This document shows positions 44,305 to 53,526 of a DNA stretch of 64,000 bases, one piece after another. This DNA is from Palsa-295 sp963785585 (GTDB lineage: Bacteria; Acidobacteriota; Terriglobia; Acidiferrales; UBA7541). Position 1 is the stretch's first letter; each line of letters opens with the position of its first letter. The translations under genes were made by a program, and so were the position numbers. Below the pieces are notes generated by a model. The model saw only the letters and a program-made list of their open reading frames with translations, made no database searches and had not been told where the DNA came from. The stretch lies in contig CAWAVW010000004.1 in the NCBI GenBank assembly GCA_963785585.1, forward strand, positions 2,961,851 through 3,025,850, read 5' to 3'.

Positions 44305-45051
44305 CTACCCCATGTACATGCCGCCATTGACGTCGAGAACCTGGCCGGTGATGTAAGCGGCTTCATCGCTGGCGAGGAAGATCACGGCGGCGGCGATTTC
44401 GTTGTCGGTGCCGAAGCGCGCGAGCGGGATGAGAGTTTTCATTTTGTCTTTCAGTTCCTGCGGCAGCGGATCGGTCATCGCGGTTTCGATGAACCCGGGC
44501 GCCACGGCGTTGACGGTGATGTTGCGCGAGGCGACTTCGACGGCAAGGGCGCGGGTGAGGCCGATGAGCCCGGCTTTTGAGGCGACGTAATTCGATTGGC
44601 CGGCATTGCCGGTCTGCGCGACGACGGACGCGATATTAATGATGCGGCCGGTGCGCGCTTTCAGCATCGAGCCAAGCGCCTGCTGGATGCAGAGATGCGC
44701 TCCGGTGAGGTTGGTGCGCAACACGGCGTCCCAGTCTTCGAGCTTCATGCGAAGCGCAAGAGTGTCGCGGGTGATGGCGGCGTTGTTCACGAGCACGTCG
44801 AGCTTGCCGAACTTGGCGAGCGCAAGCTGAAACGCAGTTTTAACTTGCGCGGCGTCAGAAACGTCGAGCGGCACAGCGAGCGCCTCGCCGCCGGCGGCTT
44901 CGATCTCTTTCACCAGCTCATCGAGCTTGGCGGTTTGGCGCGCGGCGACGGCCACTTTAGCTCCGGCGACAACGAAAGCAAGGGCGGTGGCGCGGCCGAT
45001 GCCCTGCGATGCCCCGGTGATCAGCGCGACTTTGTCTTTGAGCGAAAACAT
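44305..45051 (-). CDS. fabG: 3-oxoacyl-ACP reductase
   Basis: A 248-aa NADPH-dependent short-chain dehydrogenase reducing beta-ketoacyl-ACP. The cofactor loop is TGASQGIG (residues 12-19) and NNAA lies at 89-92. The catalytic residues are S142, Y155 and K159 (YVASK). The C-terminus ITGQVLDVNGGMYMG is the standard FabG ending. It lies between fabD and acpP in the fatty acid operon. Confidence 0.95.
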   Translation of the reverse strand: MFSLKDKVALITGASQGIGRATALAFVVAGAKVAVAARQTAKLDELVKEIEAAGGEALAVPLDVSDAAQVKTAFQLALAKFGKLDVLVNNAAITRDTLALRMKLEDWDAVLRTNLTGAHLCIQQALGSMLKARTGRIINIASVVAQTGNAGQSNYVASKAGLIGLTRALAVEVASRNITVNAVAPGFIETAMTDPLPQELKDKMKTLIPLARFGTDNEIAAAVIFLASDEAAYITGQVLDVNGGMYMG

Positions 45052-45106
45052 GATTCGAGGACCCTTCCCTTCTGCGGCGAAATTGTAAGCGCCGGATGCG
45101 GCGGCG

Positions 45107-46066
45107 CTAGCTTCCCGGCGGCTCCGAGCGAACTTGAGCGATTTTTTCGATCGTGGCGTTCAGGCTGGCGGCGTCTTCGACGTTGAAGCAGCGCACCGAG
45201 CGATCAATCTGGCGGAGCAAACCGGAGAGAACTTTTCCGGGGCCGACTTCGACAAAGACGGTGACGCCGGCTTCGATCATTTCTCGTACGGAATCGAGCC
45301 AGCGAACGGGCGCGGTGACTTGCCGAGTCAGCGCTTCGCGGGCTTCGTCGCCGGTGGTGACGGCTTCGGCGTCCACATTGGTGATCAGCGGAAATTTCAG
45401 GCTATTGAAATGGGCAGCCTTCAGATCCACTTCCAGGCGCTTTTGCGCGGGCATCATCAGCGCACAATGGAAGGGCGCGGAGACGGGCAAGATCACGGCG
45501 CGCTTGGCGCCATTTTGGGAGGCGATTTCAACGGCGCGCTTTACGGCGGCGGCCGTGCCGGAAATGACGGTCTGCTCGGGCGAATTCATGTTCGCGGGAG
45601 AGACGACTTCACCGTCCGCGGCTTTCTTGCAGATGTCCGCGACGTCGGCTGGGCCGATACCGAGAATGGCGGCCATGGCGCCTTCTCCGGCGGGCACAGC
45701 TTCCTGCATGTATTTGCCGCGCGATCGAACGAGTTTCACGGCGGCGGGAAATTCCAGTCCTCCCGCGGAAACGAGCGCGGAATATTCGCCCAGGCTGTGT
45801 CCGGCAACGAAGTCCGGGACGATGCCGCGCTTTTCAAGAGCGCGATAGGCCGCGACGGAAACCGTGAGAATCGCGGGCTGCGTGTTTTCGGTCAGCTTCA
45901 GCGCTTCGTCGGATCCTTCAAAGCACAACTGCGAAATGGAAAATCCCAGCGCGGCGTCGGCTTGTTCGAACACGCCGCCGGATTCCGGGAAATTCTGGGC
46001 GAGATCTTTGCCCATTCCCGAATATTGCGAGGCTTGGCCTGGAAACAGAAATGCGAGTTTGCTCAT
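45107..46066 (-). CDS. fabD: Malonyl-CoA:ACP transacylase
   Basis: A 319-aa enzyme moving malonyl groups from CoA to ACP. The nucleophile is S91 in GHSLGEYSA. Other family segments are FLFPGQASQYSGMGKDL, NSPEQTVISGTAAAV, LPVSAPFHCALMMPAQ (catalytic His) and VFVEVGPGKVLSGLLRQI. It starts 21 bp after plsX; fabH, often found between these two genes, is absent here. Confidence 0.95.
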   Translation of the reverse strand: MSKLAFLFPGQASQYSGMGKDLAQNFPESGGVFEQADAALGFSISQLCFEGSDEALKLTENTQPAILTVSVAAYRALEKRGIVPDFVAGHSLGEYSALVSAGGLEFPAAVKLVRSRGKYMQEAVPAGEGAMAAILGIGPADVADICKKAADGEVVSPANMNSPEQTVISGTAAAVKRAVEIASQNGAKRAVILPVSAPFHCALMMPAQKRLEVDLKAAHFNSLKFPLITNVDAEAVTTGDEAREALTRQVTAPVRWLDSVREMIEAGVTVFVEVGPGKVLSGLLRQIDRSVRCFNVEDAASLNATIEKIAQVRSEPPGS

Positions 46067-46087
46067 GCGCGGTTGGGATCCGATAGC

Positions 46088-47101
46088 TCAGCCACGAACG
46101 GCGACTGCGGAAGCGGAAAGCTCCTGTTCGATTTTTTCATTCACTCGCGCACGACATAGCTCGGCAGCGACGCGGATGGCGTTCTTGATGGCGGTGGGGT
46201 TCGAGCGGCCATGGCCGATGATGGTGATGCCGCGAACGCCGAGAAGCGGCGCTCCGCCGGTTTCGGACGAATCGGTGCGCTTGCGGAAGCTGTCGAAGGC
46301 TTGCTTTGAGAGCACATATCCCACCTGGGATGCGAGACTGCTTTTGATGGCTTTTTTCAGCATGGCGCCAATGTGTTCGACGAGCCCTTCGCTGATTTTC
46401 AGCGCGATGTTGCCGATGAAGCCGTCGCAGACGATCACGTCCACGTCGCCGCGAAACACGTCGCGCCCTTCCACGTTGCCGACGAAGTTCATCGGCAGAT
46501 TCTTCAGCCGCGCGGCGGCTTCGCGGGTGAGGTCGTTGCCCTTCATTTCCTCTTCGCCGATGGAAAGCAGCGCCACGCGCGGGCGCTTGGTGCCAAAAAT
46601 GGCGCGGTAATAAATTTCGCCCATGATGGCGAATTGCTCGATCTGCTCGGGCTTGGAATCGACGTTCGCGCCGACGTCCAGAATCACCGAGAATTTCTCC
46701 TTCATGTTCGGAAAGGCGGCGGCCAGCGCGGGGCGATCCACACCCGCCAGCGTGCCGAGAATAAAGCGCGCGACGGTCATGATGGCGCCGGTGTTTCCGG
46801 CGCTGACTAGCGCTTCGGCTTTGCCGTCGTGCACCAGACGCGCGGCCACATGAGCCGAACTGTTTTTCTTGCGGCGAAACGCCTGCGAAGGCGAATCGCT
46901 CATGGTGATCACTTCGTTGGCGTTCACCACTTCAATGGGCAGATTCCGCGCGTTGTGGCGGCCCAGCTCGTGCCTGACTTTTTCTTCCACGCCCACCAGG
47001 AGGATGCGCACACCCAGCTCACGCGCGGCGAGGATCGCTCCCTCGACTTCCGCGCGCGGCGCATGATCGCCCCCCATGGCATCGACCGCGATGGTGGTCA
47101 T
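46088..47101 (-). CDS. plsX: Phosphate acyltransferase PlsX
   Basis: A 337-aa enzyme making acyl-phosphate from acyl-ACP for phospholipid synthesis. The family start TTIAVDAMGGDHAPRAEVEG is intact, as are VSAGNTGAIMTVARFILGTL, GEEEMKGNDLTREAAARLK, FVGNVEGRDVFRGDVDVIVC and DGFIGNIALKISEG. Its position between rpmF and fabD matches the common bacterial order. Confidence 0.95.
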   Translation of the reverse strand: MTTIAVDAMGGDHAPRAEVEGAILAARELGVRILLVGVEEKVRHELGRHNARNLPIEVVNANEVITMSDSPSQAFRRKKNSSAHVAARLVHDGKAEALVSAGNTGAIMTVARFILGTLAGVDRPALAAAFPNMKEKFSVILDVGANVDSKPEQIEQFAIMGEIYYRAIFGTKRPRVALLSIGEEEMKGNDLTREAAARLKNLPMNFVGNVEGRDVFRGDVDVIVCDGFIGNIALKISEGLVEHIGAMLKKAIKSSLASQVGYVLSKQAFDSFRKRTDSSETGGAPLLGVRGITIIGHGRSNPTAIKNAIRVAAELCRARVNEKIEQELSASAVAVRG

Positions 47102-47155
47102 CTATACACCCTGAAAACCCAGATGCTGCAGAACGGGATTGAAGCTGAAGGGAAG

Positions 47156-47344
47156 TTAGGCTGTCTTGGACGCGGTGTCAATCACTTCACGGCCTTTGTA
47201 ATAGCCGCAGGAGGGACAGACGTTGTGGGGCAGCTTCTTCTCGTGGCAATTCGGACATTCGGCCAGGGAAAGAGGCGTAAGAAAGTCATGGGCGCGACGC
47301 TTGTTCTTGCGCGCATGGGAGTGACGTCGTTTCGGATTCGGCAT
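47156..47344 (-). CDS. rpmF: 50S ribosomal protein L32, zinc-binding form
   Basis: A 62-aa ribosomal protein. It has the standard basic start MPNPKRRHSHARKNKRRAHD and a zinc ribbon with C30/C33 and C43/C46. The rpmF-plsX linkage, with yceD just upstream, is highly conserved in bacteria. Confidence 0.96.
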   Translation of the reverse strand: MPNPKRRHSHARKNKRRAHDFLTPLSLAECPNCHEKKLPHNVCPSCGYYKGREVIDTASKTA

Positions 47345-47410
47345 TGCAAAGCTCCTCTAGCAGGCCACGGCTCAGCGGGGCCTTAAATGGTAAGGGAATA
47401 GTGTAGCGTT

Positions 47411-47944
47411 TTATTGCTTTTTGAACCAGTCCTGCTTCAGCCGGGCCAGGGGGGCCAGGCGCGGGTCTGTGGAGTGCTTCTCACAGCGGCATTCTTCGTT
47501 ATTCAGATTGGCGCCGCAATGGGCGCACAGGCCGCGGCAATCGCTGCGACAGATGACCTTCATGGGAAGGCCGAGAAGCACCTGTTCGGCGAGAATGTCC
47601 GCCAGGAACATGCCATCGCCCTCAAAAAAGGCCACTTCGACGTCGTTCGGGTCGAGCTGCAGCTCGTCGTCTTCATTGATCGCGGTCATCGGACGGTGGT
47701 ACAGATCGAAGTCGCGACTGATTTCTTCAACGACGGTGTCGAGGCAGCGGGCACAGACCATCTCGATGCGGGTGTGCAGGTTGCCGTACACACGGATCTG
47801 GTCATCGGCCAGCTCGGCGGTGGCCCGCACTTCCAGGGGTTCGATTTGACGAAATTCGCCCGAATGAAAATCCAGCGTGCCCGGAGCGTAACTCTTCCGG
47901 ATGCGGATTTTCTTGAGCGCCAGTTCGTTGATATCGAGAAACAT
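47411..47944 (-). CDS. YceD family protein (DUF177), linked to rRNA or lipid metabolism
   Basis: A 177-aa protein of the DUF177 family, usually encoded next to rpmF. Family segments are VRATAELADDQIRVYGNLHT, MVCARCLDTVVEEISRDFDL and a cysteine-rich end with C-R-S-D-C, CAHCG and ECRCE that probably binds zinc. YceD proteins are implicated in 23S rRNA accumulation. First gene of the operon, with a consensus promoter 32-59 bp upstream. Confidence 0.88.
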   Translation of the reverse strand: MFLDINELALKKIRIRKSYAPGTLDFHSGEFRQIEPLEVRATAELADDQIRVYGNLHTRIEMVCARCLDTVVEEISRDFDLYHRPMTAINEDDELQLDPNDVEVAFFEGDGMFLADILAEQVLLGLPMKVICRSDCRGLCAHCGANLNNEECRCEKHSTDPRLAPLARLKQDWFKKQ

Positions 47945-47975
47945 CGTATTTCCCCGTGAAATCTACCTAATTTCG

Positions 47976-48003
47976 ATTATATGTGCGGGGCAGCGGATGT
48001 CAA
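47976..48003 (-). promoter_or_regulatory. Consensus sigma70 promoter of the yceD-rpmF-fab operon
   Basis: On the minus strand TTGACA (48003-47998), a 16-bp spacer and TATAAT (47981-47976) match the consensus at every position. The start codon of the first gene is at 47944, leaving a leader of about 25 nt. Confidence 0.88.
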
Positions 48004-48080
48004 GGAATGCGGAATTTTTTGATTCGAAGAGTGATATGTCGGGCACGGGCTGCGACGCGCGGCCAGCGCTGCTCGGTCGC

Positions 48081-49217
48081 TTATTGGTCGTGCTGGGGGA
48101 TCGAGCGGAGCATTTCTTTGTGCTGGCGGAGCAGGTAGTGGTCGGTCATGCCGGCAATGTAGTCGCAGACGATGCGGTGGGTGGGGGCGGATTCGGCGAG
48201 TTCGGCGTGCTGGCGGGGCATTTTTTCGGGATGCTGGATGTAAAAGGTGAAAAGCTCGTCGAGCGCGGCGATCGAGCGGTCGCGATCTTCTTCGATAGCG
48301 GGGTTCGAGTACACGCGGGCGAACAGGAATTTTTTCAGTTCGCCGTTCATGCGCGCGACAGCGGGAGAAAATCCGGCGAGGCGGCGCGGGTAGCGGCGCA
48401 CATCATCCAGCGTCTGAATGCCCTGCTTGCGGATCTGCAGGTTGGTGTTTTCGATCAAGTCGGTGGCGAGGCGGTTCAGCACAATTTTGAGCGCTTCGTT
48501 GAATTTCAGCTTGGCGCGACCGTGTGGATGCGAAGCGTCGATTTGTTTCCAAGCCTCGGCGAATAGAGGAACTTCGGCGCGAAGCTTGTCGAGATCGATC
48601 AGATGCGCTTCGTAGGCGTCGTCGAGATCGGCGGTGTTGTAGGCGATTTCGTCCACCAGATCGATCAGCTGCGCTTCGAGCGGCGGGCGAAGATCGAGCA
48701 GGTAGTCGGCCAGTTCGGGAAAGTCCGCTTCGGAGTAGTCGCGCGAGTGCTTGATGATGCCTTCGCGGAGTTCGAAGGTGAGATTGAGGCCTGGAAAATC
48801 CAGATAGCGCTGCTCGAAGTGCTCGACGATGTGCAGCGCGTGCAGATTGTGATTGAACCGGTCGCCGTATTCTTTCATGCGCTGATCGAGTCGCTTTTCT
48901 CCGGCGTGCCCAAAGGGCGGATGGCCAATGTCGTGAACCAGAGCGAGAGCTTCGGCGAGATCGGTATTCAGGTTCAGAGCGCCGGCAACGGTGCGGGCCA
49001 CTTGCGCGACTTCGAGAGTGTGCGTCAGACGATTGCGGAAATGATCGGAAAAGCGCGTGGTGAAGACCTGCGTTTTCGCTTCCAGGCGGCGGAAGGCGCG
49101 CGAGTGAATTACGCGATCGCGGTCGCGAGCGTAATCATTGCGGTAGGGATGCTGCGGTTCGGGATAACGGCGGCCGCGAGAGCGGTGAACGTCCATGGCG
49201 TAAGGCGCTAGCGGCAT
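48081..49217 (-). CDS. Deoxyguanosinetriphosphate triphosphohydrolase-like HD-domain protein
   Basis: A 378-aa cytoplasmic dNTPase-like enzyme that may hydrolyse dNTPs to nucleoside and triphosphate. HD-domain metal ligands are H66 (NRLTHTLEVAQVAR), H95-D96 (LVHDIGHPPFGHAGE) and an Asp in DLVDEIAYNTADLDDAY. The N-terminal YRNDYARDRDRVIHSRAFRR and RRLEAKTQVF are family signatures. The start follows GAAGGGAACGG. It lies 31 bp from the stop of the next upstream gene on the same strand. Confidence 0.92.
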   Translation of the reverse strand: MPLAPYAMDVHRSRGRRYPEPQHPYRNDYARDRDRVIHSRAFRRLEAKTQVFTTRFSDHFRNRLTHTLEVAQVARTVAGALNLNTDLAEALALVHDIGHPPFGHAGEKRLDQRMKEYGDRFNHNLHALHIVEHFEQRYLDFPGLNLTFELREGIIKHSRDYSEADFPELADYLLDLRPPLEAQLIDLVDEIAYNTADLDDAYEAHLIDLDKLRAEVPLFAEAWKQIDASHPHGRAKLKFNEALKIVLNRLATDLIENTNLQIRKQGIQTLDDVRRYPRRLAGFSPAVARMNGELKKFLFARVYSNPAIEEDRDRSIAALDELFTFYIQHPEKMPRQHAELAESAPTHRIVCDYIAGMTDHYLLRQHKEMLRSIPQHDQ

Positions 49218-49247
49218 GGCCGTTCCCTTCTCATCCGCGTTTCAATT

Positions 49248-49970
49248 TCAGGACTTGCCGGGAAGCAGGTTGAGTTCCTGATCGGCTTGCTGAGCGATCG
49301 GCGTATCGGGATAGTCGGTCTTGATCTGCGTGTACAGCTTGGTCGCTTCGGCGGGATTTTTCTGCGCGTAGTGGCCAGCGAGCGCGAGCATTACGACGGG
49401 CTTGGGGACGAGCACGGCGGGCTTGGCGATGAGTTCCTGATAAAGCTTTACGGCTTCGTCGCCATTGCCCTGGCGGTCGTTCAACTGCGCGAGTTCGAAT
49501 TTTGCCATCGCGGCAAAATCATCGGAGCCGCCGTCCATCACGGTCTGGAGCCATTTTTTGGCGTCGTCGTTCTTGCCGAGCTTTTCGTCGCTGAGCGCGG
49601 CGTAGTAGCCGGCAAGCTGGCCGGGGCGCGTGTGCGGATAGGCCTTGGCGACGTCGCTGAATTTCTGAGCGGCTTCGGTAAATTTATTCGTTTCGTTCAG
49701 ATAGGCGGGCTCGCCGGGAATGGCCGGTTCGCCCTGCAGGCGAATGGGCGCAACGAAGACTTTTTTGGCGTCGTCGAAAGCAGCGGCGGCTTTTACGGTC
49801 TGGCGTTCGGTGTAGGTCTTCCATCCGAAAATGCCGATGATGATGAGCAACACGACGGCGAGCACGATCGTGGCGATGGTCTTGTGGTCCATCACCGCGT
49901 CGGCGCCGTGGACGAGCGTTTCGCGAATTTCGTCTTTCTTCAGGTCTTTCCGGGAAATGTGCTCTGGCAA
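49248..49970 (-). CDS. Membrane-anchored tetratricopeptide protein, YfgM-like
   Basis: About 240 aa. The open frame extends to 50150 but would overlap the divergent kinase gene. I chose the TTG at 49970, giving MPEHISRKDLKKDEIRETLV after a GGGTGG stretch. A short cytoplasmic segment, one transmembrane helix (TIATIVLAVVLLIIIGIFGW), and a periplasmic helical repeat region follow (EAAQKFSDVAKAYPHTRPGQ, AKFELAQLNDRQGNGDEAVK). The layout matches YfgM/TPR_21 proteins, which assist the Sec translocon and envelope assembly. The specific partner is inferred only. Confidence 0.72.
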   Translation of the reverse strand: MPEHISRKDLKKDEIRETLVHGADAVMDHKTIATIVLAVVLLIIIGIFGWKTYTERQTVKAAAAFDDAKKVFVAPIRLQGEPAIPGEPAYLNETNKFTEAAQKFSDVAKAYPHTRPGQLAGYYAALSDEKLGKNDDAKKWLQTVMDGGSDDFAAMAKFELAQLNDRQGNGDEAVKLYQELIAKPAVLVPKPVVMLALAGHYAQKNPAEATKLYTQIKTDYPDTPIAQQADQELNLLPGKS

Positions 49971-50055
49971 GTGGCCACCCAATCGAAATGACAACTGAAA
50001 ATGGTACCACAGATATACCGCGTACAGGCCGGCAAGGGTATACTCCCTGCCAATT

Positions 50056-52659
50056 ATGACGCTTTCCGGAGGCACAAGAATCGGGCCGTATGAAATCGTT
50101 TCGCCGCTGGGCGCGGGCGGCATGGGCGAAGTGTATCGCGCGAAAGACACGCGACTGGGGCGCGAAGTCGCGCTGAAGGTGCTGCCGGAATCGTTTTCGC
50201 GCGACGCCGAAAGGCTGCGCCGATTCGAGCAGGAAGCGCGGTCGGTGGCGGCGCTGAACCATCCGAATATTCTGGCGATTCACGATGTGGGCGAGGAAAA
50301 AGGCGCGCCGTATCTGGTGAGCGAACTGCTTGAGGGCCATTCGCTGCGGCAGGAGCTGGGCGGCGGCGCGGTGGCGACTCGCCGAGCGGTGGAGTATGGG
50401 ACGCAAATCGCGCAGGGCTTGGCGGCGGCGCACGATAAGGGAATCATTCACCGCGACCTGAAACCCGAAAATATTTTCGTGTGCAACGACGGGCGGCTGA
50501 AGATTTTGGATTTTGGATTGGCGAAGCTGGCGACGCCGGCGGCACTGGAAGACGACGGCGTGACGCGCGGCAGCTCTCTGAAAGAAACGCAGCCGGGGCT
50601 GGTGATGGGGACGGTGGGATACATGTCCCCGGAACAGGTGAAGGGCGAGCCGGCGGATGCGCGGTCGGATATTTTTGCGCTGGGTACGATCCTGTACGAA
50701 ATGATTGCGGGGCAGCGCGCCTTCCGGAGAGAAACCGCTGCCGAAACGATGACCGCGATCCTGAAAGAGGATCCGCCGGAGATCAGCACGACGAAGCCCG
50801 TAGCGCCCGCGGTGGAACGGATTGTGCGGCGGTGCCTGGAGAAGAAGCCGCTGCAAAGATTTCAGTCGGCGCGGGATCTGGCGTTCAACCTGGACGGCGT
50901 CACGGGAATGACTTCGACCGGCGCGACGGCGCAGGCTCCTGCAGTGGCGGAGAAGAAGCAGCGAAATTGGTTTATGCCGGCCGCAGCGGCGCTGGGTTGT
51001 CTTTTGCTCGGCGGCGTGGCGAGCTGGTTGTTTTTTCGAGGCAACGGAGGGGCGGCGCAGCCCTCGTTTCAGCAGCAGACATTTGAGCGCGGATTGATTT
51101 ACGCGGCTCGCTTCGCGTCGGATGGGCGGTCGATTTACTACAGCGCGAGCTGGAACGGAGAACCGCTGCAAGTGTATTCGACGACGCCAGACAGTCCGGA
51201 GTCGCGTCCGCTGGGACTGGTGAATTCTACGTTGCTTGCTGCGTCGGCGTCGCAGCTGGCGATATCGCTCGGGTGCCGCGACCGTTTTATCGGCGTGTGC
51301 GAGGGGACGCTCGCAACCGTGCCGGTATCGGGCGGCGCGCCGCGAGAGATCGCGGCGAATGTGGTGACCGCGGATTGGACGGCGGATGGCGGCGAAATGG
51401 CGCTCGTGCGGCAGGTGGGCGGGAATTACCAGTTGGAGTTTCCGCGCGGGACCAAAATTTATGAGAGCGAGCACTGGATGGGTTACCTGCGAATCTCGCC
51501 GGACGGAAAATATGTGGCGTTCGGAGAATTCGGGTCGGTCAACGGAGATAGCGGCTTGGTCATAGTGCTCGATCGAAACGGAAAACAGGTAACGCGCACA
51601 AAACCATTCGTGAGTTTGGAGGGAGTTGCGTGGGGACCGTCCGGCGACGAAGTCTGGATGGCGACCACCGCAACAACGCAAGCGGGATGGGCGGACGCGA
51701 TCACCGGTCTGAGCTTGAGCGGACGACAGCGGCTGGTGTACCGCGTGCCGGGAATGCTGCGGCTGCACGATGTGTCGCGCGACGGGAAATTGTTAATGTC
51801 GCGGGAATCCTGGCGAACCGGATTGCAATTTCGCGGGCCCGAGGACAAAAAAGAGCGGGATCTCGCATGGCTGGATTTCGCGACGGTGCGCGACATTTCC
51901 GCGGATGGATCGGAGATCACGTTTGACGACTGGGGACAGGCCGCGGGAACGAACTCGCTGGCGTACCTGAGAAAGACCGACGGTTCAGAGCCCGTGAAAC
52001 TGGGGGCCTGGTGGCTGCCGGTTTTGTCGCCGGACGGAAAGTCCGTATTGGCGATTAATGGAAGCATTTCGGCCCGCGAACTGACGATTCTGCCGACGGG
52101 CGCGGGGGAAATACGGAAACTGGATTCTCCGAACTTCCCACTGCAGACCTCGCTGGGCTGGATGCCGGATGGAAAGGGCTTGTACTTCACGGCAGACGAC
52201 GGGCACGGATGGCTCGGGTATTTGCAGGACGTTGCGAGCGGCGCGCCGAGAGCGATCACTCCGGTGATTTCGGTGCGGCCGTCGAATTCGGAGACGCATC
52301 TGGTGTCGCCCGACGGGAAATATTTTTTCGCGCGCGATGCGAGCGACAAAGCGATGTTGTACCCGGTGGCGGGCGGAGATGCGAAAGCGGTGGCAGGTTG
52401 GATGCCGGAAGACATCTGGATCACGTGGACGTCGGATGGGCGGTCGGCATACGTGTACCACGACGAGAGGAATTCGGCGCCGGTGTACCGGCTGGACGTG
52501 ACCAGCGGGAAACGGGAGTTGGTGCGGACGCTGGAAGTGGGCGATCCGGCGGGGTTGACGTCGATTCCGAATGTGCGGTTCACGCCGGACGGAAAAGCAT
52601 ATGCGTATTCGTACAGCCGGGAGTTGTCGGATTTGTTTTTAGTGCAGGGAGTGAAGTGA
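50056..52659 (+). CDS. Transmembrane serine/threonine protein kinase with C-terminal TolB/WD40-like propeller
   Basis: An 867-aa Hanks-type kinase. The kinase domain spans residues 12-280 with the glycine loop GAGGMGEV, Lys41 in VALKVL, H132-R-D134 in HRDLKPEN, DFG at 152-154 and SPEQ near 191. One membrane helix lies at about 306-327 (FMPAAAALGCLLLGGVASWL). The extracytoplasmic part holds repeated propeller motifs such as SPDGKYVAFGE, SPDGKSVLAI, SPDGKYFFAR and TPDGKAYAYS. This kinase-propeller fusion is abundant in Acidobacteria and should couple external ligand binding to intracellular phosphorylation. Divergent from the YfgM-like gene, with an 85-bp shared upstream region. Confidence 0.93.
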   Translation: MTLSGGTRIGPYEIVSPLGAGGMGEVYRAKDTRLGREVALKVLPESFSRDAERLRRFEQEARSVAALNHPNILAIHDVGEEKGAPYLVSELLEGHSLRQELGGGAVATRRAVEYGTQIAQGLAAAHDKGIIHRDLKPENIFVCNDGRLKILDFGLAKLATPAALEDDGVTRGSSLKETQPGLVMGTVGYMSPEQVKGEPADARSDIFALGTILYEMIAGQRAFRRETAAETMTAILKEDPPEISTTKPVAPAVERIVRRCLEKKPLQRFQSARDLAFNLDGVTGMTSTGATAQAPAVAEKKQRNWFMPAAAALGCLLLGGVASWLFFRGNGGAAQPSFQQQTFERGLIYAARFASDGRSIYYSASWNGEPLQVYSTTPDSPESRPLGLVNSTLLAASASQLAISLGCRDRFIGVCEGTLATVPVSGGAPREIAANVVTADWTADGGEMALVRQVGGNYQLEFPRGTKIYESEHWMGYLRISPDGKYVAFGEFGSVNGDSGLVIVLDRNGKQVTRTKPFVSLEGVAWGPSGDEVWMATTATTQAGWADAITGLSLSGRQRLVYRVPGMLRLHDVSRDGKLLMSRESWRTGLQFRGPEDKKERDLAWLDFATVRDISADGSEITFDDWGQAAGTNSLAYLRKTDGSEPVKLGAWWLPVLSPDGKSVLAINGSISARELTILPTGAGEIRKLDSPNFPLQTSLGWMPDGKGLYFTADDGHGWLGYLQDVASGAPRAITPVISVRPSNSETHLVSPDGKYFFARDASDKAMLYPVAGGDAKAVAGWMPEDIWITWTSDGRSAYVYHDERNSAPVYRLDVTSGKRELVRTLEVGDPAGLTSIPNVRFTPDGKAYAYSYSRELSDLFLVQGVK

Positions 52660-52716
52660 GGTTTCGGCGCGGTCATCGGAGGTGAGGGAGGGTTTCTGAT
52701 CGGGGTGCTCGTCGAT

Positions 52717-52749
52717 TTTCTAATCGCAAAATAGTGTTGCGATTAGAAA
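52717..52749 (+). terminator. Perfect 13-bp hairpin downstream of the kinase gene
   Basis: Arms TTTCTAATCGCAA (52717-52729) and TTGCGATTAGAAA (52737-52749) with a 7-nt loop lie 57 bp after the kinase stop. There is no U-tract after it, so it may end transcription only weakly, or stabilise the 3' end. Confidence 0.5.
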
Positions 52750-52891
52750 TGGACTTGGCTTTTGTTTTCTATGGTTTACGATGAATTCGAATCCCGGAGA
52801 TGAGATTTCTGCGGGGAGTACGGATGCGGGAGTGCGGGGAGTACGTAGGTAATTTTGCGGAGTTGGTTCGAGGCGAAAGTCAAACGATTGG

Positions 52892-52936
52892 AACACAGAG
52901 GGCACCGAGGGAAGGCGCACAGAGTTCACGGAGACA
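52892..52936. repeat. CACAGAG/CACGGAG dispersed repeat, copy 2
   Basis: CACAGAGGGCACCGAGG is followed by GCACAGAGTTCACGGAGAC, the same two-half organisation as copy 1 at 44228-44270. Confidence 0.6.
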
Positions 52937-53251
52937 GAAGGGCAAGCCTGGAACGTGTGACGATTGGACATTTGACCATTCGAAATGGGGGAGCGGGGGC
53001 GCGAGGGGGCAATTCCCATTTTGGGAATTGGGATGCGGCCAAGTTGTGGGGCAACGCGCATGCGGCGGCCTTGATGGGCGTCGTTTTGACGCACGACTGA
53101 TGATAACAGAATAGTACAGGTATGTAAACGAGAATATGCACGGCGGGCAAGGCAACCAAGGTTGGGCGCTCCTGCGAGCGGGGCGCATGTGAGGAGCGAA
53201 ATAAGGCGCACACATGCTTGGTATGGCGTTGGACTCTGGGAGTAGACGTCT

Positions 53252-53371
53252 ATGAAAGCATCCGTGCAGCTCTATCCGGGAGGCGCATGGGTGCGCAAGG
53301 ACAGTGGCCCGGAATCGCGTCGAGCGAAAAAGGAGTGGTATGCCGATCGGGCGGGAAAATCAACTAGCTAA
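53252..53371 (+). CDS. Possible 39-aa basic small ORF
   Basis: The ATG at 53252 follows a GGGAG stretch at a fair distance. The product begins MKASVQLYPGGAWVRKDSG and is rich in Arg/Lys. It is flanked downstream (53380-53500) by several short palindromes such as GAGCGCC/GGCGCTC and GGGTGAC/GTCACCC. I know no family for it and it could be fortuitous. It lies at the outer edge of the Rhs island. Confidence 0.25.
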   Translation: MKASVQLYPGGAWVRKDSGPESRRAKKEWYADRAGKSTS

Positions 53372-53526
53372 CGGAGAGCGCCCCGAAGTTACCGCAGAGC
53401 AACCGCGATGCGGCAACTCGCGCCGCACCAGCACGTTAACCAAGAGCGCCGTCCGGCGCTCCACAGCGCCCAACTTGGGGTGACGTGTCACCCTTAACCC
53501 GATCCCGTAGGCGGCGTTGTTTGCCG

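Larger units (their letters stand above)
52660..53251. other. Non-coding stretch after the kinase gene, repeats and hairpins only
   Basis: About 590 bp without a credible gene. It holds a 13-bp perfect hairpin (52717-52749), a CACAGAG repeat (52892-52936) and a 9-bp hairpin with arms CAATTCCCA (53010-53018) and TGGGAATTG (53022-53030). Short open frames read through the repeats and have no protein character. Confidence 0.55.
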
